Part shown: positions 31,555 through 42,748 of the stretch, in pieces
Numbering within the stretch: position 1 is the stretch's first letter
Layout: every line of letters begins with the position of its first letter
Origin: Capronia americana
Taxonomy: Eukaryota > Ascomycota > Eurotiomycetes > Chaetothyriales > Herpotrichiellaceae
Assembly (NCBI GenBank): GCA_016110215.1
Contig: JADWQD010000007.1
Span: 1 to 64,000 of the forward strand
Reading direction: 5' to 3'
Length of the DNA: 64,000 nucleotides
The notes under the pieces: model-generated
Databases searched by the model: none
What the model saw: only the letters and a program-made list of their open reading frames with translations
Told to the model about the DNA's origin: nothing
Made by a program: the position numbers and the translations under genes

Positions 31555-33870
31555 ATGCTGCACGATGAATTCGAGGATGGGCTTCCCCCACGACCAATCC
31601 CAGCTCCATGGACTGCGTCCAGATGCAGTCGTACCCTTCGAAAGCTATCGACCTTTGTGACCAAGCTTGAGAAATGTCATCACGCTTCTCTTGCTGCGTC
31701 AGGGATGAAACTGGTGGAGGAGAACCGCCGGGGCGAAAGCGAGCCGCTGCCTAGTTGGCTCGCGCAGGATACTGTCAAGAGGGGGAAGTCAAGGAAGATG
31801 TATACGGCGCGTAGAAGGAGTACACCACAGACTCCAGCTCCAAAAGCCTCAGGAAAGTCTCGCTCGGCGGGTTTAACCCCTCGCAACAACGCGCTGCCCC
31901 GTGTCCCGGACATTAATTGTATTGCTCGGATGTCGAACCCCTGGAGGGACACCCCAAATATGGCGATGGAAACAGTCACACCAACGCTGTTTCCTCCAAT
32001 GTCTCAGATGTGGACTGCTGGCACTGCCCATCTTCACGAAGATTATGAGTCTATTGTTCGAGACGGTTGGATTGCTATCCCGTCTTTCCTGGTTGCCACA
32101 TCGGACCCAGACTGCCCTTCAAATATAGCCACAGGTTCGGAAAGCACCTTGGCAGAGCGAGGTGCCAGGCCATTGATGGATATGTGTCTGGCCAGTTTAT
32201 CGCGACAAATGGTCGAGGAGCAGCAGCAAAGCGATGCACACGAGAATAGATACGATGGACAACACGATATTGTTGATGCTCAATTGCAAGAATTGGAAGA
32301 CTATTTTGGAGACTCAAGAACAGGATGGTCGCCGCTCAGAAAAGTCGTGCGAGAATGTGGCATATCTATGATCACACGGCTAATCAAGAACGGGGCATTG
32401 ACAGAGAAGACAGCCACAGCGCTTACCCTTCATTGCCGCCTCCGACCCTTTCTCCTTGATTTTGTGGGAGCTGTCCTTGAAGCCCTGGTTGAGGCACCAC
32501 CTCATGTCGTCGACTCAGGCAACAAATTTCACAACCTCCCGAGCATGGACATGGTGCTATCACGGGGCGGACAGCCCTATGATATGTGGACATCACAGTT
32601 GAGTTGTCAGTGGGTATTGCGGGCCCTGCAGACAAGCGAAGACCCGATGGCATGGGTCGCTTCTGGCATCAGGTTCAATCACCTATCTCTATTTGTTCTT
32701 TTCTCGAAGAAAAGCCAGGCTTGCCAGCATTCTGTGGTCGACCTCCTCGAAGCAGTCTACCACGCGGCTTTGGCCTGTAATCAGACACATAGCTACGAGG
32801 ACTTGCGTAAAGGGCTGACCTCTGTACGAGTCGAACGTGGAGAGAAGCAGCCGGTGAGTGAGCGCGCACACTTCAATGAACCACTGTGGATTCGCCTGAA
32901 GATGACTCTCTACTTCATGCTCTCACACTCGAACGATTCTGATTCTGGTACTGTTCCTGCTCGCATCGCGAATATCAGTAGAGCCGCAGAGATACTGGTT
33001 GGACTCGGTCAGGAACTGCACTTTTCAGCTTTGCAGCAATTGCTCACGGCTCAAATCTTCCTTGCTGAGATCTGTTATCTGTCGATCAAGGATTGCACGA
33101 TTCCCCATGGTCTGCTCCGGAGCTTCGATTCACTTCTCTGCTCCATGGAGTCTCGCCACACCCTCTCCGGTCAGTTGGCAGGCACTATCACCATTCCCTT
33201 CGACCAGGATTTGGAGGGTGTCCAGTGCTTAGTTGAGAAAATCTTGGCAATTCGCTGCATCGAGTTTGAGAGGCTGCACATATTACTGCTTCAGATAGCC
33301 TCTGATGGCGCCATGGATTATTTAGCCAACAATCCAAGCAATCCAGCCCTCCTGCCGTGGGCTCTTAAGATCCACGAGAAGACACGAGAACAGTTGGGAA
33401 GCCTCATCGGACGTCGGCAAGGCCCTTCCGATCAGGACTTGGGCATCGGATACCGGTGGGACAGTGATATAGAGGAATGGATTGCAAAGTCTCCTAGAAC
33501 GATGTGCTACACGGACAGCATGTGCAGCAAGACCACCGCTCATTTGTCTCGCCCGGATATCGGTGCTTTCACGTCGAAGACTGCCCGAGGACGAGAGACA
33601 TTAGCTCGCCAAACTGCAAATGTTTCGACCCCAACGGCGGGCCCGGGCCAAAAGAGTGGGAAAGTGCTGAAGCGCAAAGGATTGTCCGACGACTTCAGGG
33701 TGTACAGCGATGGAGATTTTGAGTACTCGTACAAGAAACCCAGGCGGGAGACGCGGTCTGGGCAACGGTCGCCGCCAGGAACTGCCAATACATTCAAGTC
33801 CGCAAAGCAGGATCGGGAGAGCCAGAAGTTCGAAGATATATCTGGCGACGAATTAAGCTTGACGATGTAG
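31555..33870 (+). CDS. Unrecognised 771-residue protein, probably nuclear
   Basis: A single intact frame from ATG 31555 (the open frame extends upstream only through a GTG). Three parts are visible. Residues 1-120 are basic and Pro-rich with a short motif PRPIPAPW followed by an amphipathic helix. About residues 200-600 are helical and hydrophobic, suggesting an alpha-solenoid-like fold. The C-terminal 140 residues are disordered and basic with KVLKRKG and YKKPRRETRSGQ, possible nuclear-localisation signals, ending in an acidic EDISGDELSL. I do not recognise a domain. The long uninterrupted frame and normal codon use argue for a real gene. A chromatin or DNA-repair role would be a guess. Confidence 0.75.
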   Translation: MLHDEFEDGLPPRPIPAPWTASRCSRTLRKLSTFVTKLEKCHHASLAASGMKLVEENRRGESEPLPSWLAQDTVKRGKSRKMYTARRRSTPQTPAPKASGKSRSAGLTPRNNALPRVPDINCIARMSNPWRDTPNMAMETVTPTLFPPMSQMWTAGTAHLHEDYESIVRDGWIAIPSFLVATSDPDCPSNIATGSESTLAERGARPLMDMCLASLSRQMVEEQQQSDAHENRYDGQHDIVDAQLQELEDYFGDSRTGWSPLRKVVRECGISMITRLIKNGALTEKTATALTLHCRLRPFLLDFVGAVLEALVEAPPHVVDSGNKFHNLPSMDMVLSRGGQPYDMWTSQLSCQWVLRALQTSEDPMAWVASGIRFNHLSLFVLFSKKSQACQHSVVDLLEAVYHAALACNQTHSYEDLRKGLTSVRVERGEKQPVSERAHFNEPLWIRLKMTLYFMLSHSNDSDSGTVPARIANISRAAEILVGLGQELHFSALQQLLTAQIFLAEICYLSIKDCTIPHGLLRSFDSLLCSMESRHTLSGQLAGTITIPFDQDLEGVQCLVEKILAIRCIEFERLHILLLQIASDGAMDYLANNPSNPALLPWALKIHEKTREQLGSLIGRRQGPSDQDLGIGYRWDSDIEEWIAKSPRTMCYTDSMCSKTTAHLSRPDIGAFTSKTARGRETLARQTANVSTPTAGPGQKSGKVLKRKGLSDDFRVYSDGDFEYSYKKPRRETRSGQRSPPGTANTFKSAKQDRESQKFEDISGDELSLTM

Positions 33871-35132
33871 TTCTGCAGTGCAGCTGCTACGCAGTTGATG
33901 CGTTGTGCACCCAGTCAAATAGTATGAGGTTTCAGTGCCCTTGCAGAAGCCGGCCGACCGATGCCGATCGGGCGACGTGTTTTAGATTCATCGCGTCCAG
34001 AACAGTTATGTATGCAATACCTGGGGCCGGAATGCTCTCGAGGATACACAAACATGCCCCGTAATCGGACTTCCGATGACAAAATACCGCTCCAGCATTT
34101 ACGGAGTATTTCGAAGCTCGTCCTGGACGCATGGCTGTGGGGCAGTAGGTAGATAGCAGGTCGCGGATGTGAAGGAAGGCTCAGCAGTTGAGATTGATAG
34201 TGGACATCGCATCGGGACTACGGTTTCAGGACCGACGAGGAAGAGCAGGTGCTAAGATAATGCGGATGCTGGCCCTTGCTACTGTGCAGGGGCTGGGAAG
34301 AATCATTAATTAGGGAAGCATCGTCAGTGAATTGGCAGCACCGCAGCTTGTGCGACTCGCCGCGCAGATTCGCCAATCGGAAATGCCACGCGTCTTCTTG
34401 GCAGGTACCCGCCCGACTTCGTCTGCTCGTCTCCTCCGCTTCTCCTCCTCTCGTTTCTTTTTCCCAGCCAGAGTCGAGCAGCATCATGTCACCCCTGCTC
34501 CACATTCTTGCGCGGTCGTGCTCGATTCCGCTGAGCTTCTCGACGTATGCTTCGCATGAATTCCAATGGCCAAGTTCCCGCCACCAGGAGCGTGAAGTCC
34601 GCGTATTCCCGTGCTACATTCTTTGTCCACCGTGTCCCAGCGACGTCCCCTTCTTTCTTTCCTGCAGCCCTTTGTCGTGTACGACGCCGACCATTCCGGT
34701 CGGTATTATTAGTGGCAAGCTATGGCCAGCGGTGCTGACCGAGATTACGCCAGACTAAGGAATCGCCAACTGGTGGTTGATATACCCAGTCGGCCCATGG
34801 AAGCTTCGTTTCAGGACCAGGTCCGCTCCCTCCATATCGGGTAAGCCCAGCAGAATCGTCATCTCGGCAAAGACCGAGAGATCTTGGGTGAATCTGATAT
34901 CGAGGTCCCTCCGCAGCATCAGTGACCTTGCGGCCGTCTTCTTCTTGTCACCCACTCTCCAACTATCTTTCACTCTTTTCCATCGCTTTTCCCGATGCTC
35001 GTCTGGCACAGCTGCTTTGATCAGTGACCGTCCACCCAACCTTTGACGAGCCGGGCTTGTCCTTTGTTTTCAATTCCTTCTTTATCTTGAGTGCTTCCCA
35101 TACAAAGACGAAACCTCCCCCAACTTCAGGCG
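33871..35132. other. Long intergenic region, no gene seen
   Basis: 1.26 kb ahead of the ferric reductase gene. The last 700 bp are rich in TCTTC/CTTTC runs, typical of promoter and leader. Short frames have no domains. Confidence 0.45.
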
Positions 35133-36959
35133 ATGACATCGGTGGGCACGGCTGCTCACGCAGCTACGTGGGGAAATTCGAGCACTGGAGGCAGCTCGCC
35201 GTATCAGAATGACGCAACCCAACTCTACCTCGATGGACTCAATAAGTCGCTGGGACACAACTACCTCTGGGCCTTGCTCGGTGTTGTCGGCCTGCTCCTT
35301 GCGAACTCAGCAGTCAGGCGATTCAACGCGCATCTTCGACACTTGGCGTCGATGAGCGGCACTGGTGCTTTGCGTTACTTCTCCTCATCTTCTCCAGTCC
35401 TATGTTCGGTCAAGAGCACGCTCCTATACGCGCCCCTTCTATTCTATCGACGAGCGAGAGAAGTCAAATTTTCGCGGCACGTCAACTTTGGAACCATTCC
35501 TACGCGCTTCCAGGCGCTCTTCATCGTCCTCGTCACGGCCACGAATTTGTTCGCGTGCACTTGGAATATACCGTGGTCGGATCCGGAGCTGCAGGTCCTG
35601 CCTATCCTACGCAACCGCACCGGATCGCTGTCAGTCGTGAACCTGATCCCGATCATGGTCATGGCCTCAATCAAGAATCCTCTGATATCATTCCTCGACA
35701 TTTCCTACGACACCTTCAATCTCATGCACCGCTGGTTTGGTCGACTAGCCGTCTTGGAAGCCGTCACTCACACTATATGCTGGCTCATGGCCAAAGTACA
35801 GTCTTCCGGCTGGTCTGGTGTGACGGCGTCGATGCAGGCTCCTTTCATTTACACTGGCTCGATCGCCACTATTTGTCTTGTTCTCATTCTTTTATCGAGC
35901 CCAAAGGTCTTCAGGAACTTGGCTTACGAGTTTTTCCTACATCTACACATTGTGCTTGTTGTATTGATGCTGGTCTTCCTGTGGATGCACCTCAAGGGCC
36001 TCCCGCAACGGGGTTTATTGCTTGGTGCGGTCATCATATGGGCTGTGTCGCGGTCTTTGCGGCTTGCAACATTGCTCTACAGAAGCGTCGGCAGAGGTGG
36101 CTCGAAGGCCAAGATCGAGCCTCTCGGTGGCGGCGCAGTCAAAATCACACTTACCGTGGCGCGACCTTGGAAATACCGACCTGGCCAGTCCCTGTACCTG
36201 ACGATACCTGCCATCGGTCTCTGGACTGCACATCCCTTCTCCGTTGCTTGGTCTGGAGCCGAAGATTCTTTAAGTCAATCCATGTCCCGGAAGTCTAGCT
36301 TCAACGAGAAATCTCCAATCATCCGCATACAGACGAGGGAACTGGAAAGAGCCACAGGAGAGGAATCCATATCACTGATTGTCAAGAAACACACCGGTCT
36401 CACGCACAAACTCTGGAACCGCGCAATGACAGGGCAGACAAGTCTCCCAGTCACGGCGTTGGTCGAAGGTCCTTACGGTACTGAGCGCAGTCTGTCCAGC
36501 TATGGCACTGTCGTCCTCTTTGCGAGCGGTGTGGGGATAACCCACCAACTGGGATACGTCAAGAAGCTCGTGGAAGGATATGGCCAGGGCACTGTTGCGG
36601 CACAGCGTGTCACCTTGGTGTGGGTCGTGCCCACCACAGAATGTCTCGACTGGATTCGACCATGGATGCACGAGATCCTAGCTATGGAGGGCCGCCGAGA
36701 AGTGCTCAAGGTCCTCTTGTGCATCACGCGAGCCGGTCTCAGCCAGGTCATCAAGAGTCCGAGCGAGCAGGTTCAGATGTCGAGAGGGAGGCCGGATGTG
36801 GAATCTATCATCCGGCGTGAAGCATTGCACAAGATGGGCTGCATGGGGGTCAGCGTCTGCGCTGGCGGCGGGCTGGCTGACGAAGTGCGGCGCGCCTCAA
36901 GGTTGATGCTCGACAAAGGTGTGAACCTGGATCTCATTGAAGAGGGTTTTGGTTGGTAG
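35133..36959 (+). CDS. Ferric reductase-like transmembrane oxidoreductase (FRE family)
   Basis: A single frame; ATG 35133 gives 608 residues. A membrane domain with about seven spans (about 45-330) carries two His pairs spaced by 13 residues: in MHRWFGRLAVLEAVTHT and in FLHLHIVLVV...LWMHLKG, the bis-haem ligands of the ferric reductase/NADPH oxidase superfamily. The FAD-binding site is YRPGQSLYL and HPFSVAW; the NADPH-binding segment is VVLFASGVGITHQ. Most fungal relatives reduce Fe(III) or Cu(II) at the plasma membrane before uptake. No permease or multicopper oxidase lies beside it. A low-complexity Ser/Thr N-terminus of about 25 residues is likely extracellular. Confidence 0.92.
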   Translation: MTSVGTAAHAATWGNSSTGGSSPYQNDATQLYLDGLNKSLGHNYLWALLGVVGLLLANSAVRRFNAHLRHLASMSGTGALRYFSSSSPVLCSVKSTLLYAPLLFYRRAREVKFSRHVNFGTIPTRFQALFIVLVTATNLFACTWNIPWSDPELQVLPILRNRTGSLSVVNLIPIMVMASIKNPLISFLDISYDTFNLMHRWFGRLAVLEAVTHTICWLMAKVQSSGWSGVTASMQAPFIYTGSIATICLVLILLSSPKVFRNLAYEFFLHLHIVLVVLMLVFLWMHLKGLPQRGLLLGAVIIWAVSRSLRLATLLYRSVGRGGSKAKIEPLGGGAVKITLTVARPWKYRPGQSLYLTIPAIGLWTAHPFSVAWSGAEDSLSQSMSRKSSFNEKSPIIRIQTRELERATGEESISLIVKKHTGLTHKLWNRAMTGQTSLPVTALVEGPYGTERSLSSYGTVVLFASGVGITHQLGYVKKLVEGYGQGTVAAQRVTLVWVVPTTECLDWIRPWMHEILAMEGRREVLKVLLCITRAGLSQVIKSPSEQVQMSRGRPDVESIIRREALHKMGCMGVSVCAGGGLADEVRRASRLMLDKGVNLDLIEEGFGW

Positions 36960-37758
36960 TTACTTGGATGAAAAGAAGTTCGAGAATGGGGAGCAATTGC
37001 TTGTTTGATAGAATGTTCGTTAATCACGGTCAGCTTCAGCGAATGCTAGACATAGGGATATTGAGGTCTAACGGACACGCGGCACGCACGACAGACTCTT
37101 CTGTGTGCTATTCACGTATTCATTCCTTCATCCAGCGCCAAGAAACATTCTACGCGTCGAGTGCAATTGCTCGCCCGTACAGTACATGACGTAAGCGTGT
37201 CGGACCTCAAACTCTCCTCGTCGCCTTCCCGAATTGTTCGCTCGCGTGCTGCCTCCGTCGTCAGTAGCAACAGCGCAAGCACGGTGAAATTATCGATTCA
37301 GGCCAATTACTTCTCTGAAGTGCTGCGCTTATTCTTGGTACTAGTCATCTTGGTTCCATTATCGGAACAGAGCTGCTCGAGTGTGTAGTGCCAACATGAT
37401 GTTGCCAGCTGGCTAGGCTGACGCTTCAAGTAGTGATCAGGTCAACCCAGGGTTCCGTCTTTGAGTGAACGAGTCAGGAGAGTCTCATGCAGTGACATTG
37501 AAACATTGAAAGGCAATTTTTATTTCTCTAAACAAAGGCAACCTCGCCATCAGTCACACCCGCCGTTGTCCTTTCTCAGCCCCAAGTTCACACATCGCCC
37601 AAACTTTCCACATACGGCCCGTCGACATTTTGGGGGCCCCACGCACAAGGCCACGTCAGGTCTATCCTTTCAAGCGCGAGTCAGGGCTTCGAATAGGGCT
37701 ACGGGGGCTCGTTCTAGACCAGCTGTCTCTCCAGGACGAGTGATTTCCAGAACACAAC
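36960..37758. other. Intergenic, no gene seen
   Basis: 799 bp between the ferric reductase and the small membrane protein; short frames only. Confidence 0.45.
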
Positions 37759-38175
37759 ATGCCGCCCAGACGCTCGAGAAATGGAAACCACAAGAGAACT
37801 ACAGCATTCGGCCGAGCATATCCCAACCTTCAAAGAGCTCTTCTCTTATCTTGTGAAGCAAGTCCATTCCTCCTCATAGCCACAATCGCAACCGGCGCGG
37901 GGATATGGAAGAGGCCAGTGTGGCAGAGAGCCATGCTTTGGCGTATCGCATTATGGAGTTTCTTATCAAGGTGGATCTTGGTCGGTTGCGCAATTACCTG
38001 TAGCTGGAACGAGTGGGGCCGCGACGACAGACAGGAACAAGACGAGGAGGATCGCGACAGAGCTCGACGGCAAGTGCAGGAGCTACTAGAGCGGAACGAG
38101 GAGCAGCATCGACAGCGACAGTACCAGGAGCAAGAGCAGAATCAGAACCAGGCTCAAGGTGATGCAGGGGATTGA
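37759..38175 (+). CDS. Hypothetical small two-span membrane protein with charged tail
   Basis: ATG 37759 opens 138 residues. The N-terminus is basic (PPRRSRNGNHKR). Two hydrophobic segments (about 28-48 and 58-80, the latter Trp-rich) are followed by a 55-residue Glu/Gln/Arg-rich tail (DRQEQDEEDRDRARR) that is probably helical or coiled coil. A short basic N-terminus could direct it to mitochondria. I recognise no family, and the call rests on the coherent architecture of one frame. Chance cannot be excluded. Confidence 0.45.
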   Translation: MPPRRSRNGNHKRTTAFGRAYPNLQRALLLSCEASPFLLIATIATGAGIWKRPVWQRAMLWRIALWSFLSRWILVGCAITCSWNEWGRDDRQEQDEEDRDRARRQVQELLERNEEQHRQRQYQEQEQNQNQAQGDAGD

Positions 38176-38563
38176 GAAGGCCGAGACAGGCAATGGCTCC
38201 CACGAGACCAAGAAATTGGCTTCGCGCGAGCAGCTACGACTGTGACCCAGCAAGGCAACGATTCAAAGTTTTGAGGAATCAAGAGGGCTACTCCGATCTA
38301 CCAACTTGGCCGTATCTCCAAGAGTCGATGCAACCGACGTGCAGATTCAAATCGGCGACAGAAACAGCAAACCGGTCAAGTCAATATTACCAGCCGCAAA
38401 GTCAGTGTTCGGCCCTTCTATAAATATCATTACAGATGTCGCTGCGCAAAGCCAAGCGTAAGGGGCGCATCGTGAGCATCACCTTAATTCGACCCATCAA
38501 GTGACACAAGTCCTGCAGGCTCCTGTCTTCTACCAAACAACTATCTCGCTAAAGTACTTTACT
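38176..38563. other. Convergent intergenic, no gene seen
   Basis: 388 bp between the small membrane protein and the 3' end of the class II aldolase. Nothing distinct was seen. Confidence 0.45.
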
Positions 38564-39592
38564 TCACTTCCTGAACTCCCCCTTACTATGATAGTCCTCC
38601 CAGTCGACATAGACCTGAAATTCGGCGTAACACGTCTCCTCATCACTCTCCATCTTGTTTGTATACGCCGCCTCCTCCTCAGTGATCAGCACCTTCTTCA
38701 GTCCTCCGCCCTGCGCCGCCGCCTCGGCAAGCAACTGGCCCTGGCACGCGTGCTCCATGCTCGTGAACAAGAAAGCAGCCTCATCGACCGTCTTCCCGAC
38801 GGTCAGGAGGCCATGGTTCCGCAGTATGCACGCTTTGTTCGTGGGGCCGAGGGCCTGGGCGATCTGTGCGCCTTCCTCGGCTGCGAACACCACGCCGCCG
38901 TAGGAGTTGTAGACGCTGTGAGATTTGTAGAATTTGCAGGCATCCTGGGTGAGCATTTCGAGGGGTTGGCCGAAGACGGACCATGCTTTGCCGTAGATGG
39001 TGTGCGCGTGGCAGATGGCTGTTACATCGGGGCGGGCTTTGTGGACTTCGCTGTGCTGTAGGGGGTGGTCGCGTTAGGGCCGTTTGGTGGTCACGGAAAG
39101 GAACTACACTTACAATGAGGAAGCCGGCAGCATTGGGTGGCCGCGTGCGATTTCCGCCAACGACCTTACCGTCGAGGTTTACAGCAATCATATCCGACGC
39201 TTTCAAGAGACCAAAGTGGACGCCCAGAGCTGGGCTGTTGTTAGTATACGCGCTCTTCCAGGAGTGAGTGTTGACGACATACGATTCGTCCAGAACACAT
39301 CATGGCTCTCTGGGTCCCGGACACTGATGTGGCCCGAGATCCCCTCGACGAAGCCTTCCCTTGCCCAATGGCGGAATGCAGCGGCCATGTGTTCGAGCTG
39401 CCATTGGCGTTGGGCGGCGAAATCGTTGCCAAACTTCGGTACACCGGGAAGCATCACGTCGCCATGAGAGATGGCTGCCAGCGGAGTCTTGTCCTCCATG
39501 CCATGGGTATGCTTTTCTGCATCTTGGGGGTTCACGGCTTTGGATGTGATAGGGACAGAGGGGAGAAGGTCGCTAATCGCCGAGGGGGCCAT
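38564..39592 (-). CDS. Class II aldolase/adducin-domain protein
   Basis: Three exons: 39592-39283, 39229-39114 and 39055-38564, giving 305 residues. The first intron has GTATGT, a perfect TACTAAC-type branch site and CCCAG, and the join restores WTNPLGVHFGLLKASDM. The fold's hallmarks are EGISGHIS, the metal-binding pair in CHAHTIYGKAW and the third ligand in LRNHGLLTVG. Bacterial relatives split sugar phosphates such as fuculose-1-phosphate; fungal members (for example S. pombe Mug14) are uncharacterised, so the substrate is unknown. All three metal-ligand His residues are kept, which favours an active enzyme over a structural adducin. It is divergent from palA. Confidence 0.9.
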
Positions 39593-40203
39593 CTTGGGTG
39601 CAATGAAGTACCGGGAGGTGAAATGGTAGACTGCGTGACTGCCAAGTGATATTGAGATGGAAAGGACGGATGAAGATCGGAACACACAGAGCGGTGCCAA
39701 CACAATCAACAAACTCTTCAGTGCCTCTAAATACTGTGTACACGGTGCGCGAAGGATATCAAAGAAGTTGGTGGCCAAGATGTTGAAAGGCGTGAAAGAT
39801 ATCCGGCGTCAGAGATAGATATCTCCATTGGACCAACGTGGGGTCTCAGGATGGCCGTGGAGAACTCCGCTGACCGTCCATTGGGTCTCTCCTGTGTAGG
39901 ATCAGCTTTCGATTCAATCACAGGGCGAGCGTTGACAAGCAACCTCGCAGCACGAGTATCCGGGGAGAGAAGCGACACTCCGACGCTGGCAATGCGTTGA
40001 GTTGACACTCAGATTTGAGATGTAGACAGGAAGGCGAGGCTCCCGAGGCTGCTCTCGATTCGCCTGCCGCAAGGCTCGCTCTTAGCCTGATGCAGAATAG
40101 GCTGTCTGACGTCACGGCAAGGCTGAGCAGCCTGCGATGTCAACTGTGCTTGAAGTGAGGGCGCTCATAGCACGCGGTAACCCTCACTCCAGATCAAGGC
40201 AGC
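39593..40203. promoter_or_regulatory. Divergent promoter region, class II aldolase/palA
   Basis: 611 bp between the start codons. One GCCAAG hexamer at 39774-39779 matches the PacC consensus GCCARG, which would make sense near a pH-signalling gene, but a single 6-bp match is expected by chance at this length. Confidence 0.3.
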
Positions 40204-42748
40204 ATGGCGTCGTAAGTAGCAGGGCTATACCAATGGTCGAAGTTGTGCTGACATGCTCAGGAATGTGATCGAAGTCCCGTTCCGACGCACGCATTCGGTC
40301 GACCTGTCCTCCGCTATCAAACAATATATCTCGACGAAATATGACCAGTCGCCAGGCATGTTCACGGACGACCTACGAGAGATTGACAGACTGAGGAACG
40401 ATGCTATCAATGTCCGCGAGGCTCACGTTAGTGGCATCAAGAGGTTGCAGATCTATGCAGCGCAATTACGCTACCTCGGCGGCAAGTTTCCCATCGATAT
40501 CGGCGTCGACTTCCCTTGGTACCCTGCAATCGGATACGATAGGGACAAACCCGCATTACAGAACAACTTGAGGTTTGAACTGGCCAATATACTCTTCAAC
40601 TTGGGTGCGCTCTACTCGCAGCTTGCCTTTGGGACGAACCGAACCTCGATCGACGGGCTCAAGTCTGCGGCTGAGTATAGCATGGGCGCGGCGGGGACCT
40701 TTTCGTTCATACGGACGGAAATCCTGCCCGACATGCGATCTTCCCCGCCCGAAGATATGGATGACATTACACTGGAGAGTCTGCAGCAGTTATGTCTGGC
40801 TCAGGGACAGGAAAGCTTCTGGCAAATCGCTATCAAGAAGAACATGTCGGATGGTACGGTGGCGAAACTAGCCGCCAAAGTATCCGACTACTATATCTTT
40901 GCTGCCGATGCGGCCAGGCGATCACGGGCAGTGAGCACCGAGTGGATTCATCACTTTCAAGCAAAGCATCACCACTTCGCCGCGGCGGCCCAATTCAGAC
41001 AGTCCCAGTATTGCTTGCAAAACAAACAATACGGTGAAGAGGTTGCAAGGCTAAAGGACAGTCTCGCCTGCGTGAACGAGGGACTGCAGGAGGCTCGATG
41101 GATTAACCCTACCGTACTCGGAGACCTGAACGGCCTCAAGAACAGAGTCTCCGAGGAGCTAAAGCGAGCTGAAAAGGACAACGATTTGATCTACTTGCAG
41201 ACTGAGACGCCCAAATCCGAACTTCGGCTTCTGGATCGGACGAACATGGTGGCCCCAAAGACGCCTAACGATGTCCAGAACGGGATTTCCCTCTTGGGCG
41301 AGGGCAAACCCTTCGGCCGGCCGTTGTTTGAGAAGTTGGTGCCTTACGCAGTTCATCAGGCCGCGTCGATTTACGCCGATCGGCGAGATCGCCTTGTCAA
41401 CCAGTCGATCATTGTCGATTTGGAAGCCATGACCGCCAGGCTGAGAGAAGTGCTGGAGTCGCTCGATTTGCCTGGGTCCTTACAAGCATTGGAGAAGCCG
41501 CTCGGCCTGCCTGGGAGCCTGGTGTCCAAAGCTGAAGAGCTGCGACAACAAGATGCCTTGTATCGGATCAAAAGGTCAATGGAAGACACGACTAAGCTGA
41601 AAACCAACGATCTCGCAGTCTACCAGGAAGGGGTTGCGTTGCTAGAAGCCGAGAAGGCTGAAGATGACCGTGCTCGGGCGAAATATGGTTCGGATAGATG
41701 GAACCGGCCACCGTCTACCCAAGCCCTGGCAAAGCTCTACCAGAACTCGACCGAGCTTAAGGCGTACCTCAACTCTGCCGGCTCAAGTGACAGCCTGGTA
41801 CAGACAAAGTTCCGGGAAAACGAACACATACTCAAGATCTTGACTGGGACCAACCGGGATCTCGAGCGGTTTGTCCCTTCCTCCAGTCAAATCACCATGA
41901 CACCGGCAATTGACCAAGCCGCTTCCCGCCTGCGAACCGTCCTCAATGAGGTCTCTCGATTAGAAACACGGCGCAAACACAGGATGGCGGCGTTGAAGGA
42001 GAAGGCAAAGGCTGACGACATTGGCCCGGCCTTGCTTGCCGAAGCCGCACGCCTAGAGCGGGAATATCCCATGCAAAAGGTCGAGCCAGGACAGTTCGAG
42101 AAATTGTTCGAAAAGCGTCTAGAAGCTTACGAACCTGATCGCGAGGCTCTAATTGCTGAACAAGAAGAGCAAGATCAGATTGTCGCTCGACTGCGAGAGG
42201 CAAACAAAGCATTTTTAGACGCGAGGCGAGGCGACACGAGCACAAAGGACCGGCAGAAAGCGCTCCAGGCTCTCGACACGGGCTATGCGAAATACAAGGA
42301 GCTCATTAGCAATCTCGAGACTGGGAGGAAGTTCTACAACGACCTCGCCAGCCACGTCACACGTTTCAGGGAGAACTGTAAGACTCAGGTCTCCGAGCGG
42401 CGGGTTGAGGCCAGTCAGCTCGAAGCGGAACTCGCTGGACAAGACATGGGCAGGCTCAACCTTCAGGAGACGCGACGGGAGTTAAGGAGTCAGAACGCCG
42501 CCGCACCACAGACGAGGAGTCGTGCACAACAACAGCCGCCTGGAGATGGGCAAGAGGCCATGGCCGCTCCCATACCGACGCGAAATCCTCCCGCAAGTGT
42601 CATGCCCTCGACAGCGCCCTTGCCGGTCAATGTTGCTGGCGGCACTATTGCAGGTGGCGGCATATGGACGCCGGACATTGGAATCAAATTCGGAGGTGTG
42701 TCGAATCAGCCCGGACAGGCAGGATATCCTGCTCCGCGACGGCCTTGA
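40204..42748 (+). CDS. palA: pH-response regulator PalA/Rim20 (BRO1-domain protein)
   Basis: Two exons: 40204-40211 (ATG GCG TC) and 40261-42748, giving 831 residues. The 49-bp intron (GTAAGT...CTCAG) splits a Ser codon and yields MASNVIEVPFRRTHSVDL, the usual Rim20 start. Residues 1-380 form the BRO1 domain, which binds the ESCRT-III subunit Vps32/Snf7. About 390-730 are a long coiled-coil V domain, which in this family binds YPxL motifs of PacC/Rim101. The C-terminal 100 residues are Pro/Gln/Gly-rich. PalA bridges ESCRT-III and the transcription factor so that the protease PalB can process PacC at alkaline pH. A frame-start call would miss the 8-bp first exon. Confidence 0.95.

Noticed and set aside
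29956..33870. Secondary-metabolite cluster around the MFS transporter, enoyl-reductase-like gene and unknown gene
   Set aside because: No backbone enzyme (polyketide synthase, NRPS, terpene cyclase) or cytochrome P450 occurs in the window, and flanks are housekeeping.
39774..39779. PacC site as evidence that palA is pH-regulated
   Set aside because: A single GCCAAG hexamer in 611 bp is within chance expectation; kept only as a note.
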